DNA of 64,000 nt. Origin: Hofstenia miamia. Its lineage: Eukaryota > Xenacoelomorpha > Acoela > Hofsteniidae. The notes under the pieces are model-generated. The model did not search any database. It was given only the letters and a program-made list of their open reading frames with translations, and had not been told where the DNA came from. The translations under genes were made by a program, and so were the position numbers. The DNA lies in contig CABFPE010000010.1 in assembly GCA_900660155.1 (NCBI GenBank), positions 904,800-968,799 on the forward strand, read 5' to 3'. This document shows, one piece after another, positions 24,191 to 36,226 of the stretch. The first letter of the stretch is position 1. Each line of letters opens with the position of its first letter.

Positions 24191-24935
24191 CGGCATGTAG
24201 ATTTATAGGCCAAATGCGTGTAGGTGTCTGTGATTTTTAAATAATGCAAAATTTGGCAAGTTACTTAAGACATATCTATGATCATAGAATGGCTACGACT
24301 AGATTTCATTTCAGTAACAACCGCTAAGAAACATTTGAAATTGTCATTTAAACTGTTTAGCAACTTTGGCATTTGAACAAAAACAGATTTGAATTCTAAA
24401 TTCCATTATAAATTTTAAACTTACGACCATTTGAATGATAATCAGGAATTTACATAAACAAAGACTAGTGGAGACGTTTGCTAGAAAGCGAGTTTCTCAA
24501 TTCAATTCATTTAAAAATACTTCATCGGATATTGTGACAAGAAACTCACGCTGTGAATAGATGATAATTAATAATCTTGCCGTAAACTTTGAATTTGATT
24601 TATCACAACTTCGAGGCAGATATCTATCACGTATCAAGTAATTACTGAAAAAAATTCCCACAAAATTAAATTTATTGATTTTAACAAACAAGTACAACAA
24701 ATTTCAGACTTCTACTGTAAAAAATGTCGCTCTCTACTTTTACAAATAATAGTAAGATTTTAAATCTTCACAATATCAATACAGGTTATTCAAAGAGAAT
24801 GTATGTACGTTTTGTATTGTATAATATTTTGACAACCAATAATAAAGCAAAATATTAAAAGGTAAAATATGAGCGATTTATAGTTTATGCAGAAGTGCCT
24901 CTTGATTTTCCGCCACCTGTGTGCTGTGCTTGATG
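24191..24935. other. No gene seen
   Basis: AT-rich, nothing supported. Confidence 0.4.
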
Positions 24936-25073
24936 CACATTTGGAAGTGGATCAGGTCAACCCGCGCAGGTCGGGTTGACATGCATATGTGTGGGTTGTG
25001 TGTCGGATCAAATTGTGGAACGCGGGTTGCAGGTCGGTTTGGGTTACAAAATCCTGACCCGCTTCCAACCTTG
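24936..25073. mobile_element. hAT-type MITE, GGTTGGAAGCGGGTCAGG family
   Basis: Left end CACATTTGGAAGTGGATCAG and right-end complement CAAGGTTGGAAGCGGGTCAG align over 21 bp. Flanks GCTTGATG (24928-24935) and GACTGATG (25074-25081) match at 6 of 8, a worn 8-bp duplication. Interior rich in CGGGTTG and GGTCGGTT. 138 bp. Confidence 0.7.
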
Positions 25074-25639
25074 GACTGATGTACTGATGAAAAAATTAAC
25101 TATTTTTCTATGTAAAACCGATTTTTAAAAAGCTTCAAAGTCATTTTATAGCTACTTAATATTCGTTTAATCAAGAGCAAAATCGCAACGGTTAAAACCT
25201 AAGTGGAAAAGGAGATATTCTTCTATCCTGCGGTGGCTGCAGATCTTTATTGGTTCGTAAGTTATTAGCGCTTAGATATTTTCTCAAGAAGACATTAAAA
25301 AATTAAAATTTGTCTTGTACAGTTTTCCCTATTTCTACTAGCGTTACTATTTACCTTAAACTTCCCATCGTCAATTTGAAAGTACAAACCGTTTTTCCAC
25401 ATTTACGAAGAATTTTCTCCAAATCTATGAGCAAATTTGAAAATTGTGAGGCATAGACTTTTCTATTGGGGAACACGCTTTAATGCAATATTGAAAATTT
25501 CTATCGAAGCGAATTGCGATCGCTGAAGTTGTTCAAAAGATTAACAAATTTTCTTTGAAAATTTCAAATTTTTGAGAAAGATTTAAATTCTCTCCATACT
25601 TAATGTTCAAGTATATAAAAAGCTTCGAGCTGCTGGAAG
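25074..25639. other. No gene seen
   Basis: AT-rich, nothing supported. Confidence 0.4.
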
Positions 25640-26070
25640 CTACAAAGAACTTTGACTATTTTTTGATATGTGCAAAGCGTGACACGCAGATAAAAGTTTT
25701 GAAACTGAATCCATTAAACGGACTCTAACTTCTTGAGTTATTTGGTGTTGCGATTCAAGGACGTAACTCTTAAAATATTTCAGATTAGTGGGATTTTTTT
25801 CTCGACAAAATCCTTCAGAATCTGCCACATGTTCTCTATGGGTATAAGATCTGGCGAATTGGGTGGCCATTGCATAACTTCAATATTATAATTGATAAAA
25901 AATTCATTTGTCGATTTTGAGGTATGAGGGGTTGCTCTTGTTCTGAGATCAATGAATCGGGATATAAGCAGGTTGCGTATGTTACAAATTCCTCGAGTAT
26001 TTGGCAATATTTTGAACTATTAATTGTACCAGTGCCATCTAGTAACTTTAGATATCACATGTTGCTTTCA
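25640..26070 (-). pseudogene. Tc1/mariner transposase, C-terminal relic
   Basis: Minus strand: KLLDGTGTINSSKYCQILEE, then in another frame ATPHTSKSTNEFF, IEVMQWPPNSPDLIPIENMW with the third catalytic residue context, then frame-shifted NLKYFKSYVLESQHQITQEV and VRLMDSVSKLLSACHAL to a stop at 25640. These are the second half of a Tc1-type DDE domain. The QQDNAP block with the second Asp is eroded (SEQEQPLIPQ) and at least two frame changes occur, so it is inactive. It may be from the same family as the N-terminal half at 18.9-19.5 kb, but the two parts do not overlap, so this cannot be tested here. Confidence 0.85.
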
Positions 26071-27060
26071 GATTGAGCATAGCAATAATAGTTTTTGAGC
26101 TATAAGCGTTTAAGAACTTATTACATGATTATGAAAATTTTTTAAGAATACCCAGGCAGGTTAAGGTTACGTAAAAATCGATTCGTCCGAATTTTTTAAC
26201 AATTTCATCCAAGCCTGTAAAAAATAGTCAATGGAGTTAGGCTACTCATTCAAAGATGAAGATTTGTGCTAAAAATATTCTTTGGCCTGAAGTACATGCA
26301 AATAAGATTTTTTTTCAATGAGAAATCTGATTTTTGTAAAAATATTCAAATTCTTTCTATACCTAGTATTAGAAAATCAGGCGGTCTAATACACATGGGA
26401 ACAACAACTATACTGAAATATTTTTTCTGAAGAAAAACTGAGCCGTGCGCGAAGTCAGAGTTCGTCGCACTGTATTTCTAGTGAGTGCAATACTTAGGTG
26501 ATTACTTTATTTCTCTATCGTTTTTAGTTATTGGGCGATTGCGTTGGATGAATAACGATGCATTGAAAAAATATTACTGTGAAATATATTATGTTGAAAT
26601 GATAAATATCCGAAAACTTTGAAGAGGAAGTTTACTTATTAGTGCAAAGGAAGTATGTACATATTAATAAGCCGCGAAATAAAACAAAGGAAACATTAGA
26701 TTTCTATTAAGCAAAGGAACTTGATCTGACAATAGGTATAGACAAAACATAACTATTTGTATACGATAGTGATTCTTTGCTAATCTACGTCAATAAGTAA
26801 ATCGTCTTCTGTGACACAACAAACACATCAATATTGGAGATAAAACTTTTTATTGTTCTTAAATTGTTTGTTGGTTTAATTCGAAATGATGATTTTTTCA
26901 AACAAGTATGAAGAATACTTCAAAACAGTAAAAATACAATTCAAAACAGGTTCATAAGTGCGCTATTTAAACTTCACAATAGTAAGTTGTTCCTAAAACT
27001 CGTGTGCAGGATTAATTAATTGCGGAGGTAACTAATTTCCATAACATAAAAAAGTAAATA
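26071..27060. other. No gene seen
   Basis: AT-rich non-coding; may include the eroded N-terminal part of the adjacent Tc1 relic, but no motif can be read. Confidence 0.35.
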
Positions 27061-27440
27061 GGAAAAAAGATAGAAACTGGGCTGCTGCGAGTTGATTTTT
27101 TAGGCTCGAGTCGAGTTGGAAGCCTAACTCGTGAATTCGAGTGGAATTAGAGTTATATTTAGACTTTCTTTTCTTGGTAGTCTAAACTAAATATAACTGT
27201 GCTACCCTATATAAATGTACGACAGAAATACAAAATGTTAAACTCAATGAGAGAAACTAAGTCTGATGGCTTAAAATTCGAGAAAAATAGTGAAAGGTGG
27301 ATGGATTCTTCATTACAGGCAAAAATTGAAGAAAAATTGATGACATTCAAATTAATATCGAGTTGGATTCGAGAACTCGAACTGGTGAATTGAGAATTTT
27401 GATCTCGAGGCGTAATCACAGGGCCCTAATTGAACCAACC
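27061..27440. repeat. CTCGAG-word repeat, probable hAT-derived element
   Basis: GGCTCGAGTCGAGTTGGAAG near the left and CTCGAACTGGTGAATTGAG ... CAGGGCCCTAATTGAA near the right resemble inverted ends of a degraded non-autonomous DNA transposon; similar words occur at 390-660, 39.57 kb and 44.9 kb. Target duplications not found. Confidence 0.35.
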
Positions 27441-28835
27441 CCCCCAGATATCCTAAGGTATGTCCCAAACTACACATTAAACCAAAAAAGCCTTCTGCTG
27501 GGGTAGGATGGTATACAATGACTAAGAAATTTGGTTTAATAATTTCACAGTATAGATAATGCACTGGATGCTATTCCGCCCTTAAAACAGGCTAAAGAAT
27601 ATTAATTTTATAGTATACCAGTCTATAATAAACATTTCCCAACTGATTACACCTTTACTATAATTACAGTATAACAAACTGGTAAGCATGAATGACTGCT
27701 ATTTTTCCGATTGCCTCATTGATAGATTGCTGAATAGCGTTATTATCGACAACACTATGTAACATTGCAGTCGATTAATATGTTAAATCGACTCGACTTT
27801 CACATATTATAGATATTTTACTGTTTGAGATAAAGTTAATACGTATATAGTTCCGAACATATCCATACGCTATACATAGTTTTTAAGCTAAGCTTTCAAA
27901 TGAAAGATATAGGACGTCTACACCATTGAATTAAAACCCTAGAAAAGGTTCAAACGAAAAGCTAAACAAGGAAATCTATAAAGAATAGCCCTAACCGACA
28001 TGACTCTCTATATTTATTACTAGAGATAGAGGTATCAATCAATTGATTTATATTGGACATAAAAAAAGTAATTATTGATTGAATTTCACAGAAAATGAAT
28101 TAAATTTCTCCATAAGGAAGACAATTCAGAGCAGATCTCTTTCAAAATATAAACAAGGTTTAATGCGCGAATCGAGTCTAAAAATGAAATTAATTAATAT
28201 GTTGCAATTAGAAATTTAAAAATAGCATACTTTGTCCAATGACGTAAACACACATTTCACCGTAGGCCGGAAGAAAATCCTCCAAACATCAAGAATTACG
28301 GATTGTTGTTAAACTCAATAACGGAAACATTCTACAAATCGGATACAGCACAAAGAGAAGCGTTTCTTTTAAGAAATTGAGAAAGGAAATTTAAAAACAG
28401 CTGGATAGCTTTCAAATACACCAATATTAAAAAGATCATTAACTAAATACAAGATGTCTATATTCGTTAGGGAAATTTGAAGAGAATTTAGCCTAGGATG
28501 GGTAAACACCCAAAACTAATACAAACAATCGGTGTAAGACAGTACCAATAAGAATAGGTAATGGAAGTTAATAACTGTAATGCCTTCATTAAGCAAAATC
28601 AGAGGTGGAATATGAAATGCAAGATAATTGAAAAAATACAAACAACTTTCATCCGGAAACTTATTGCATTTTTAACACTTGGTAGAACAGAGGGAATGTG
28701 CGCACACTAACTCACATTAGGAAAGCTTAATGATGCGTTAAAAAAGCATACTGTCGACGTGTACTTTCCCAATAAATTTTGTCAATTCACAGACTTGATC
28801 CAATTTTCATTTACAGTGAGTTAAATAAAGTTTAC
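27441..28835. other. No gene seen (possible intron)
   Basis: Non-coding AT-rich DNA; would be intron of the gene starting at 28878 if that first exon is real. Confidence 0.3.
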
Positions 28836-28878
28836 CTTGGAAATACACCAGGGAGGCTCGGTTCCACTTGGCAGACAT
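28836..28878 (-). CDS. Candidate first coding exon of an unknown gene
   Basis: Minus strand: ATG at 28878, reading MSAKWNRASLVYFQ, then a strong donor (G|GTAAAC) at 28835. The 43-nt exon ends in phase 1. It is preceded by a G+C- and CpG-rich stretch (28880-29130) that stands out sharply from the AT-rich surroundings and would be its 5' leader and promoter. No following exon was recognised down to position 1, so product and extent are unknown. The call rests on ATG, splice donor and base composition only. Confidence 0.35.
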
Positions 28879-29130
28879 TTTGTTTTTGAGAAAACATTTA
28901 ATTGACGGGTTTCATCAAACTCAAAAAAATGATACAGACACTGCAGGTACTCGAACGGGCATAGCAGCAATTACGACGATAATGGATACTGCAATTAAAA
29001 TTTCGCGCTCGCGTCCTTTGCGGCTTTTAGCAATCGCGTTTAAGTCGAGTAAAGTTGGTTATGCGCGGGTTTGTTATTTCAACTCCATAAGGTGACAGTT
29101 GAACTTGCGCGTTAAATACCATGCCGATCG
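28879..29130 (-). promoter_or_regulatory. CpG-rich stretch, candidate promoter/5' leader
   Basis: Repeated CG dinucleotides (CGCGCAAGTTCAAC, CCGCGCATAACC, GGACGCGAGCGCGAAA on the minus strand) in a region otherwise nearly devoid of them. It lies immediately upstream of the candidate first exon on the minus strand. Confidence 0.3.
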
Positions 29131-29520
29131 TACGCATTAAGTAAATCGATTATTATTGCACAGATGTTGTTCATACAACAAATTTATTACTCTTTTGATC
29201 AGAACATGGATTTATATAACACTTATATCCGAATATCCAAAGGAGCAAAATTTATCAGAGGGTACAGAAATTCAATGCAAATTAGCAGACCTTCTCGAAT
29301 ATCTACCAAGTGAAACCAAGAAATAAATTGTGAATATAGACATACATTTGAACTCTGACACTAAGTTTATGCAAACCTAAGAATATGTTCAACTTTAGAA
29401 TTGATAATTAAAGCAACCCAATTGTCACCCGAAAATTTGTTTACCTAATATTGTTCAATTTTGACTTTATGGTAAAAGTAGGGATTTAGGAGACAAATCA
29501 ATTCTATTTATCACTATTTA

Positions 29521-30180
29521 TTAGCATAGTGGAAAAAGGAAGATAAAGTATTTCCTCACGTTTTCAGGCAGAATGTTACAATCTTTGCAGAACATGTTCA
29601 GAAGGGAGAAGCTTCTTTTAACTGAACATGTTGTAGTAATGAACAATTGTAATTTTGCAAATATGGCTGGACTGATATTTGGCATGGTACAATTAACTAT
29701 ATTCAGCAATTCTTCATTGGAAATAATCCCGAAGTGCCCATAGATCTTCCTTGAAGTCAAAACACTGCAAGTCATTGTATGCATGGATGATATAACATTT
29801 GAGGTATTCTACTGTCGATTATTTCCAAAAGACTACTATAACACTGGGTAATCCCCGTCAATTCCATTTCTTAATCTACACTTCTGAATGTTGTTTTGAC
29901 ACGATCTATTAATTCCCCATCATCGGGCAACGACAGCACCACAAATCAGATTTTAGGTAAATAATGGGCATTGTATCCGATAACAGCTCTCTGCCATGCA
30001 CCTCATCTTGCAAAAATTGGAATAGGTGGACTACCAATTTCATGAAACGAATGTCTGCGCGAGGTGTAGCAAAGAAAATGATAAAAAATGATTCCTTAAT
30101 AATATAATTTTTTCGAGGCTTTATCAATGTGCTGGGAAACAATTGCACGATTTCGTGGGCCATTTTTTCCTTAGGAGCAA
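29521..30180 (-). pseudogene. hAT transposase C-terminal relic
   Basis: Minus strand. At 29521-29784 the frame reads KIYGHFGIISNEELLNIVNC ... AIFAKLQLFITTTCSVKRSF SLLNMFCKDCNILPENVRKY, which has the hAT dimerisation layout (a run of hydrophobics, T-C-x-x-x-R-S-F-S, then NILPENV). Upstream at 29909-30163 another frame (MAHEIVQLFPSTLIKPRKNY) probably belongs to the same element. The two parts are out of frame and separated by stops, so the copy is dead. Identification rests on the SVKRSFS region; the exact hAT subfamily is unknown. Confidence 0.5.
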
Positions 30181-31988
30181 TAAAGGTTTACTGTCTTAAT
30201 GAACCTTGCAGTGAACTCGTGTCAATATGGTGCTTGTGGGTTGCCGACTGATTCATTGTATAGGTTGCAAAACAGTTTACCATTTGGGTACACATAAGCT
30301 CAGTTGGAAAGTCGACCACAATTTCTCAAATATGCACCTTGTCGGTTTTAGCATGCTTTGGTAATTGAAAATCAAATAAAACGATACCATTCTTATTCAT
30401 TTCTAAAATGATACATAATGATGTCATCATTCTCCATCCTGGCTTTCTGCCTCCATTTTCTATTGAAGAAAATCGGTCTCACTTTGAGTGACCTAATTCA
30501 TTGCTATATTGGATTGCAACAATTACCGTGGTTATCATCATTATTAAAATTGTTGCAATTTATTAAAATTAGTGCAATAATGTTATAGCAACACGTCTTA
30601 ATCTATATGGTAACAATCGCATCAGGAATGAAGCCCTGGCTTAGTTCTGCTTATTGACTGATATCAACGTATTCTTAATTTTATCTTTATACCAAAAATA
30701 TTAAAAAATTATTAGTGGCGCATACAAACTGGTATTAATAATTTATAATTTAAATTTTTATATAAATTCTATTTAATGATTCTATTTAATGATGAATTCG
30801 CCTCAGTACAAAAATAAATTTACAGGAATTCTTTACTAAAATGATTTACAAAAAGCATAAATTAAAACGTATAAACAATATCTACAAATAACACGTCGCT
30901 TACAGATCTAAATGCAGACGCTTTTGTAAACCAACAAACAATTACAACGTCACTTGGTGACAGATTTTGACATTTGGTATGATAACTAACTCAATAGGCT
31001 ACATACTTTTGAAAGGCCGTGTCTAACATAAAACTGAAATATACCTCAGCTAAACGGCTGAACTAGATATCTGCATTCATCTCATGAGTATAAACCTTAA
31101 AGTGTTAAAGATATCTCCCTTGAACAGGAAACACTAGAAATTGCATACTCATGTAAATATTCATTCAATTCTGAATTAATATTAAGAGCTTGTCAAATCT
31201 ACAAGTATACATGCGTAATTATTTAAATACACACGGATTACACATCTAACACAAGACTATGGACGCGGGTCGTTTCTACCCAACATACAGATATTATTTG
31301 ATAAATAATATATTATACAATCAGGTCCTATCCAATGTTGATAATCCCCTTGAATACCATGTTGAAATGGGGAATGCTTTTCTAAATAACTCGAGGAACA
31401 ACCCTTTTTCTAGTGTTACAATTATAAGCCGTAACTCCGTCATGGGGATGGCAAAGAGCCTAGTTAATTTATTTACGTATTTTCACACTTTTTTGTTCAC
31501 CATACTGATGTGATAAATAAATAAAATTTTGATATGATTTTAAATCAATATCTTGATATAAAATATCATTCTTATTTGACCTGCATTATATATCATTCTA
31601 GAATTTTTTTAAAAAATTGCAAATATCAAAAATTGTAAATACATTGCAAATATTGTCAATAATTTAAATTGTATGCCTTATTATTATAAACATTCCTAGA
31701 AACTATAGCAATAAAACAACATTGTTTACTTCGACTTGACCACAAGTTTTTCAGAACATGAAGAATAAGAAACTTATACCTGAGTTAGACTTTTTCTTAA
31801 CACACTAGCACACAGATGTTTGATAAATTCTATTATATAAAAACCAAGTTTTATTTTTCTGTAGATTGAAAAATAAGAACTTTAAAAAATGTGCACTTCT
31901 AGGATTATAGGAAACGAGTTTAAGTTTGGTTAAAAATGAAATGTTTGTTGCCTTACACTAAACGTAAACAATAACAAAATGAAAGGAC
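30181..31988. other. No supported gene
   Basis: AT-rich. 30200-30480 may be further eroded transposon coding sequence on the minus strand but carries too many stops to read. Confidence 0.3.
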
Positions 31989-32323
31989 TTAATATTCTTC
32001 CACACTTATGCTGGGGACAAACAACGGCTTTCTGGAAGGCTGCTCAACACATGACTGCGAACGGGTGAACTGCGTGGAACTTCTCCGAACTTGTTGACCC
32101 GGGGGTTCCTCTTCATCACTTGACACTTCTGACAAAGAGGAGAGCATTGAGCGCGAACGAATCAACTTGCGGGATACCGAAAGGTCTGAGAGTTTAGCAT
32201 TACGTCTGCGGACAATTTCCAAGCGTTTAGTTGGTGGCGGTTTGTTTCGCTTCGGTGGTACCTCACAATCATAAGAAGGAATGTAATCCACGGTTAAGGT
32301 ATTAGAAGTGCATGCATTCATGT
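31989..32323 (-). CDS. C-terminal exon of an unrecognised protein (Ser/Arg-rich tail)
   Basis: Minus strand, about 110 residues to a stop at 31989, with a plausible splice acceptor (GTGATATGCAG|ACATG) at 32324. Base composition is much richer in G+C than the surroundings and codon-like. It reads VDYIPSYDCEVPPKRNKPPP, then RLEIVRRRNAKLSDLSVSRK, an RSRSMLSSLSEVSSDEEEPP stretch and ends FVPSISVEEY. This is a low-complexity, probably disordered tail with several RxxS/RRSS sites suited to basophilic kinases and an acidic SSDEEE patch, as often found at the cytoplasmic end of receptors, channels or adaptors. No family was recognised and no upstream exon was found in 32.3-36.0 kb. The Met within the exon may be internal rather than a start. 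Confidence 0.5.
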
Positions 32324-35300
32324 CTGCATATCACTTGCTGGCATCGTTAAACACATTAAACAGATCAATGCTGTGCGTCGTTGCACCTCACAATATTTTG
32401 AAATACATGCTGAAATTTGATTGGCTATCATATAATTATAAATTGTGCTGATCTCCAGGGAATTGTGTATTAAGCGATTGCAGGAATAAAAATATTTCAT
32501 ACGAAAATTCCAAAATTTAGTCAGGAAATCGGTGTCTAAAAACAATTCCTGACATGGGATTTCAAAGTTTTACAACAACATAGTTTATAGAATTGTGAAT
32601 TTCAATTTACAGGTTCAAGAAACTGATGATGGAAAATCCTTGCTTCAGCCAAACGGAATTGTTAAATTCCTAATTACTATGGGGTTTCCAGGGACCACAA
32701 ACAATGATTTTTTTTAATGTATATATAGTCATAATTCATTAATATTCTACATCTTGGAATCTAAGATAGTAATAAAAATTGAGTTTTATATTAGGAGTTG
32801 CTAGAGACCCCATCGTAATTTCTGCTACATAAAAACCAAACGTTTCAAATTGACTAGAACATATTTTGTAGTAATAGGGAAATAATAAAAAAATATTTAA
32901 AAAGATAACCAATACATGCTAAACCGCTTTTCAGTCTTTTACCATACACTTTATAATATATGATGACTTCTTCACAAAATGTGCAACAGCTCAGAATTTG
33001 CAAGCTACTAGAAAAGGACAAAATTCAAAAACACCACAGGATAGAGTAATGAATGTAGCTCTTTCATTTGTCCGTAGGGATTCCCAGTAATTTCAAACAG
33101 GTAATATATTCAAACACAGCAATACTGTTTAGTAGAACACTTCATTATTATATGGGTGTGCATTTACCAATAGATATGTTGTGATAAAACTTAGAAATGT
33201 CGTAAAAAGCTTCGAGAAAATTGTTTGAACATGTCGATAAAACGGTTTGCAACCTTTAAAGATACAATGGACTGTATAAAGTTAGCAATTTTTCCTCACT
33301 TTTAACTAGTTTATTGTAATAGTTTCAATTTAAAAGTCTAAACTATATCATAGTTAAGCTTCACAAATGCTAATAAAAAATGCTAAAACTTTTCAAGCGT
33401 GAATTCAGTTCTGTAAAATTCAATACTCATGTCCCTAGAAAGCAATCACGCTTTTATCCCTTGTTGCAACAAAATGTCGGAATTCAGGGCTCGAGCGAAA
33501 CCTTGAAAGCAGCTGCACAATGTTTTGCATCGAATGTTATATTTAAATGTTGATTTAATTAGTGTAGATATCAAAACTTTTATAAAAATTATAAATTAAG
33601 TACAGTTTGCAACAATAATATAAAATTTGTTAGAACAACTAAATATAACAATAGATAAGTTTTTTATTTATATAATATATATTTTTATTTTAATTGTAGA
33701 ATATATTAAGAAAATTCCTTTCATATAATAATAGAAAATTATAAAAAATCAATCCCACAATGAGCATTACAAAAAAATTTCAATTTCAATAATGCACTTG
33801 TTCAAATTTAATAACTAGTTGGTCTTGAAAATTTAATAAAATTGGAAAGAAATATTTGACAAATTAAGCAAATTTTAACAGCCTAATTTCCAAGCAGAAT
33901 ATTACAATTAAGAATAAAAATATAGAAATTAATCATTAATGCAGATTGCTATTCATTAAACGATATAGAAAAAGTTGTATTGCATGAACCCAATTATCTT
34001 CTACTTGTGGGTAATGATGGAAAATTGCAAAAACAATACTACAAAATCAAACTGCGAGTACTATTAAATAAACTACTATGCATTTTAATTTGTATTTCAA
34101 CTAAAAGTAATCTTCGTGCAATTAATAAATATATTTTCATTCATTTATAAGAATTTAGTTTACAGTCAATAAATGTCTAAAGAGATTAGTGAGAAGCTCG
34201 GATAAAAGATTTTGAACTAACAACCTTTGACGTCATTAGCCAATATCATAAATGATAGGTAAACATTTTTAAAGTTAACATTGTTTAAATGTTAAGACTT
34301 GAATGCGTAAACAAGTGTTTTGCTTCTCTAATCAACAAAGCGAAACATCTGTAAATATTATTAAGTGCTTTCCGAAGAAATAAATTATGTCAAACATCTA
34401 ATATGATATTTAATCATTACTTTAACGTTCATAAATCGCGATTTATTCTCTTGAACCCCGCCTTAAAATCTTTTTACCATGCAATTCAAACAGCAGGTTG
34501 AAATCCACTTGGTTGGTGGAATCATTCACAAAAGTTGACAAAACCTATTATCACACTTTTCTTATTCACATATTGTTATTGCAGGATAGCAAAATATCAC
34601 ATTATAAAAAATTACATTTTGATAAACTAAGTCCTGAATCTATGATTGCTCGAGAATTTTTTCAGCAAAGTTGTTGGAAATGTTTGATTATGAAAGTTCA
34701 TAATTTCCAGTAACTTTCATCAACGATTTTCTTGTAAACAATTTGTTACTATTCAACATTTGGTTGTAAGCAAATATGCTTTTCCTTTGTCTCTCAAAAT
34801 GGGTAGTGAGAAGTAAAGATTTTGACATTTGAGTCAAGACGGAAAAGATTGTATACAACTGTGTCAATTAACGCTTCAAATGATTGATTCCAAAATAATT
34901 GGAAGTTGAATGAAAAATTTTCCATTTTAAAGGCATGCGAATTAGTATTTTGGCAATGCTGGGACTGCAAACCGCCAGCGCCAGATTACCCAATATTAAA
35001 AACTTTGCTAAAATGGATGCCAATTACGTAACTACTATTGCTTTCTACACTTCAATAGTGTTGGATAGAGGGAACATACCACCACCGAAAAAACTTCAAT
35101 TTTGAAACTTAGAAAAAATGTATGTTTAAGAATTATCTGGAAATACTAAATGTTTATGTCAATACGTAATTTTTGTAATTGATAATTAGATCTTCTGTTA
35201 GTAATTAATTGATTGTTAATTGATAATTGAATTTCTGCTAGTAATTGATTGAATATTAAAAACCTCTAATTGCACAGCCTTTCTTTAAACCTTAATAAAA

Positions 35301-36050
35301 GCCCCAATTATATAATTGCATTCATTGTTTGTGTATGAAAACAACGTCTATACAAAAATGTATGTATGGGAAATTAAAAAATATTGAAAAACATCTTTCA
35401 TGATGAAATGAAGACCAATGTGAAAACTGGGGACATAGTCGTAAAAACTAAATTAATAATACATTTAATTAATAATAAGATTATCTTTGAAGTTCAATAT
35501 AAATCGCAGTCTCAATAGTAACATGTTAGTAACAACTACATCTGATCAAATATCCATAAACTGTTTGAAGACCAAATAAATAAAATTTTATATTTAAATT
35601 TTAAATATGCACAATAGACGCCATCTAGTGAAATAAAATAGTGTTTGTAAATTATTACATGCTTTGAAAGGATTCGAATGTGTAGAAGTTCACAGTAGCA
35701 ACTATTTTTAATGCAATCTCAAAATTTAGAATTTTTTGCCCATTTATCTGATCATAATTAATAATGTGAATTCATTACTGTTGTTATAAATCTTTTGAAA
35801 CAACAGTTTATATTGAAATTTCTGCCACATAGGAACCAAATTCATAAAGACCAATTTAATTGATATTTCGTTAACACAATTACATTAGGCTTTTGTCTTA
35901 TTTAATAATAAAAGAACCGCACTTCCTATGACAGATTCAACAGGTTTTAAATCATTAAGAATGCAAGAAGACACTTGAGGTTAAACTCAGTGACACGAAG
36001 CAATTAGAAAACACCGAATCAAATATTTATTAATAACTTCAAAACAAATA
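32324..36050. other. No supported gene between orphan exon and GS-like gene
   Basis: AT-rich. Contains a 2 x 42-bp tandem repeat at 35176-35259 (TAATTGATAATTAGATCTTC / TAATTGATAATTGAATTTCT). Would include the 3' untranslated region of the GS-like gene just below 36051 and possibly introns of the gene ending at 31989. Confidence 0.35.
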
Positions 36051-36226
36051 TTAACTTCGTTCATTAAGAATGCATGTCCTGACGATACGCTCAGTCACCA
36101 TATATGGATCGCAATTTGACGGCGGTCTTCGATCTTCGAGATAGCCTTTCCTCTGCTGACTACAGTGAGGTGGAATTCGAATACATGAAGAAATGACTTT
36201 AGATGTTGCACTATCTCCAGTTTTGT
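36051..36226 (-). CDS. GS-like exon 3 (C-terminus)
   Basis: Acceptor TTTAACTTAG|ACAAAACTGG joins in phase 1 to exon 2, giving [20 protein letters not shown], then [20 protein letters not shown] and ending CILNERS with a stop at 36051. Lacks the last dozen residues of vertebrate GS, which vary among animals. Confidence 0.88.

Noticed and set aside
31259-31513. 84-codon plus-strand frame beginning MDAGRFYPTYRYYL
   Set aside because: Composition is dominated by Asn, Ile, Leu, Phe and Tyr as expected of AT-rich chance frames; no splice or family support.
34935-35105. 56-codon plus-strand frame beginning MRISILAMLGLQTASA, signal-peptide-like
   Set aside because: Short, no homologue recognised, no context; not distinguishable from chance.
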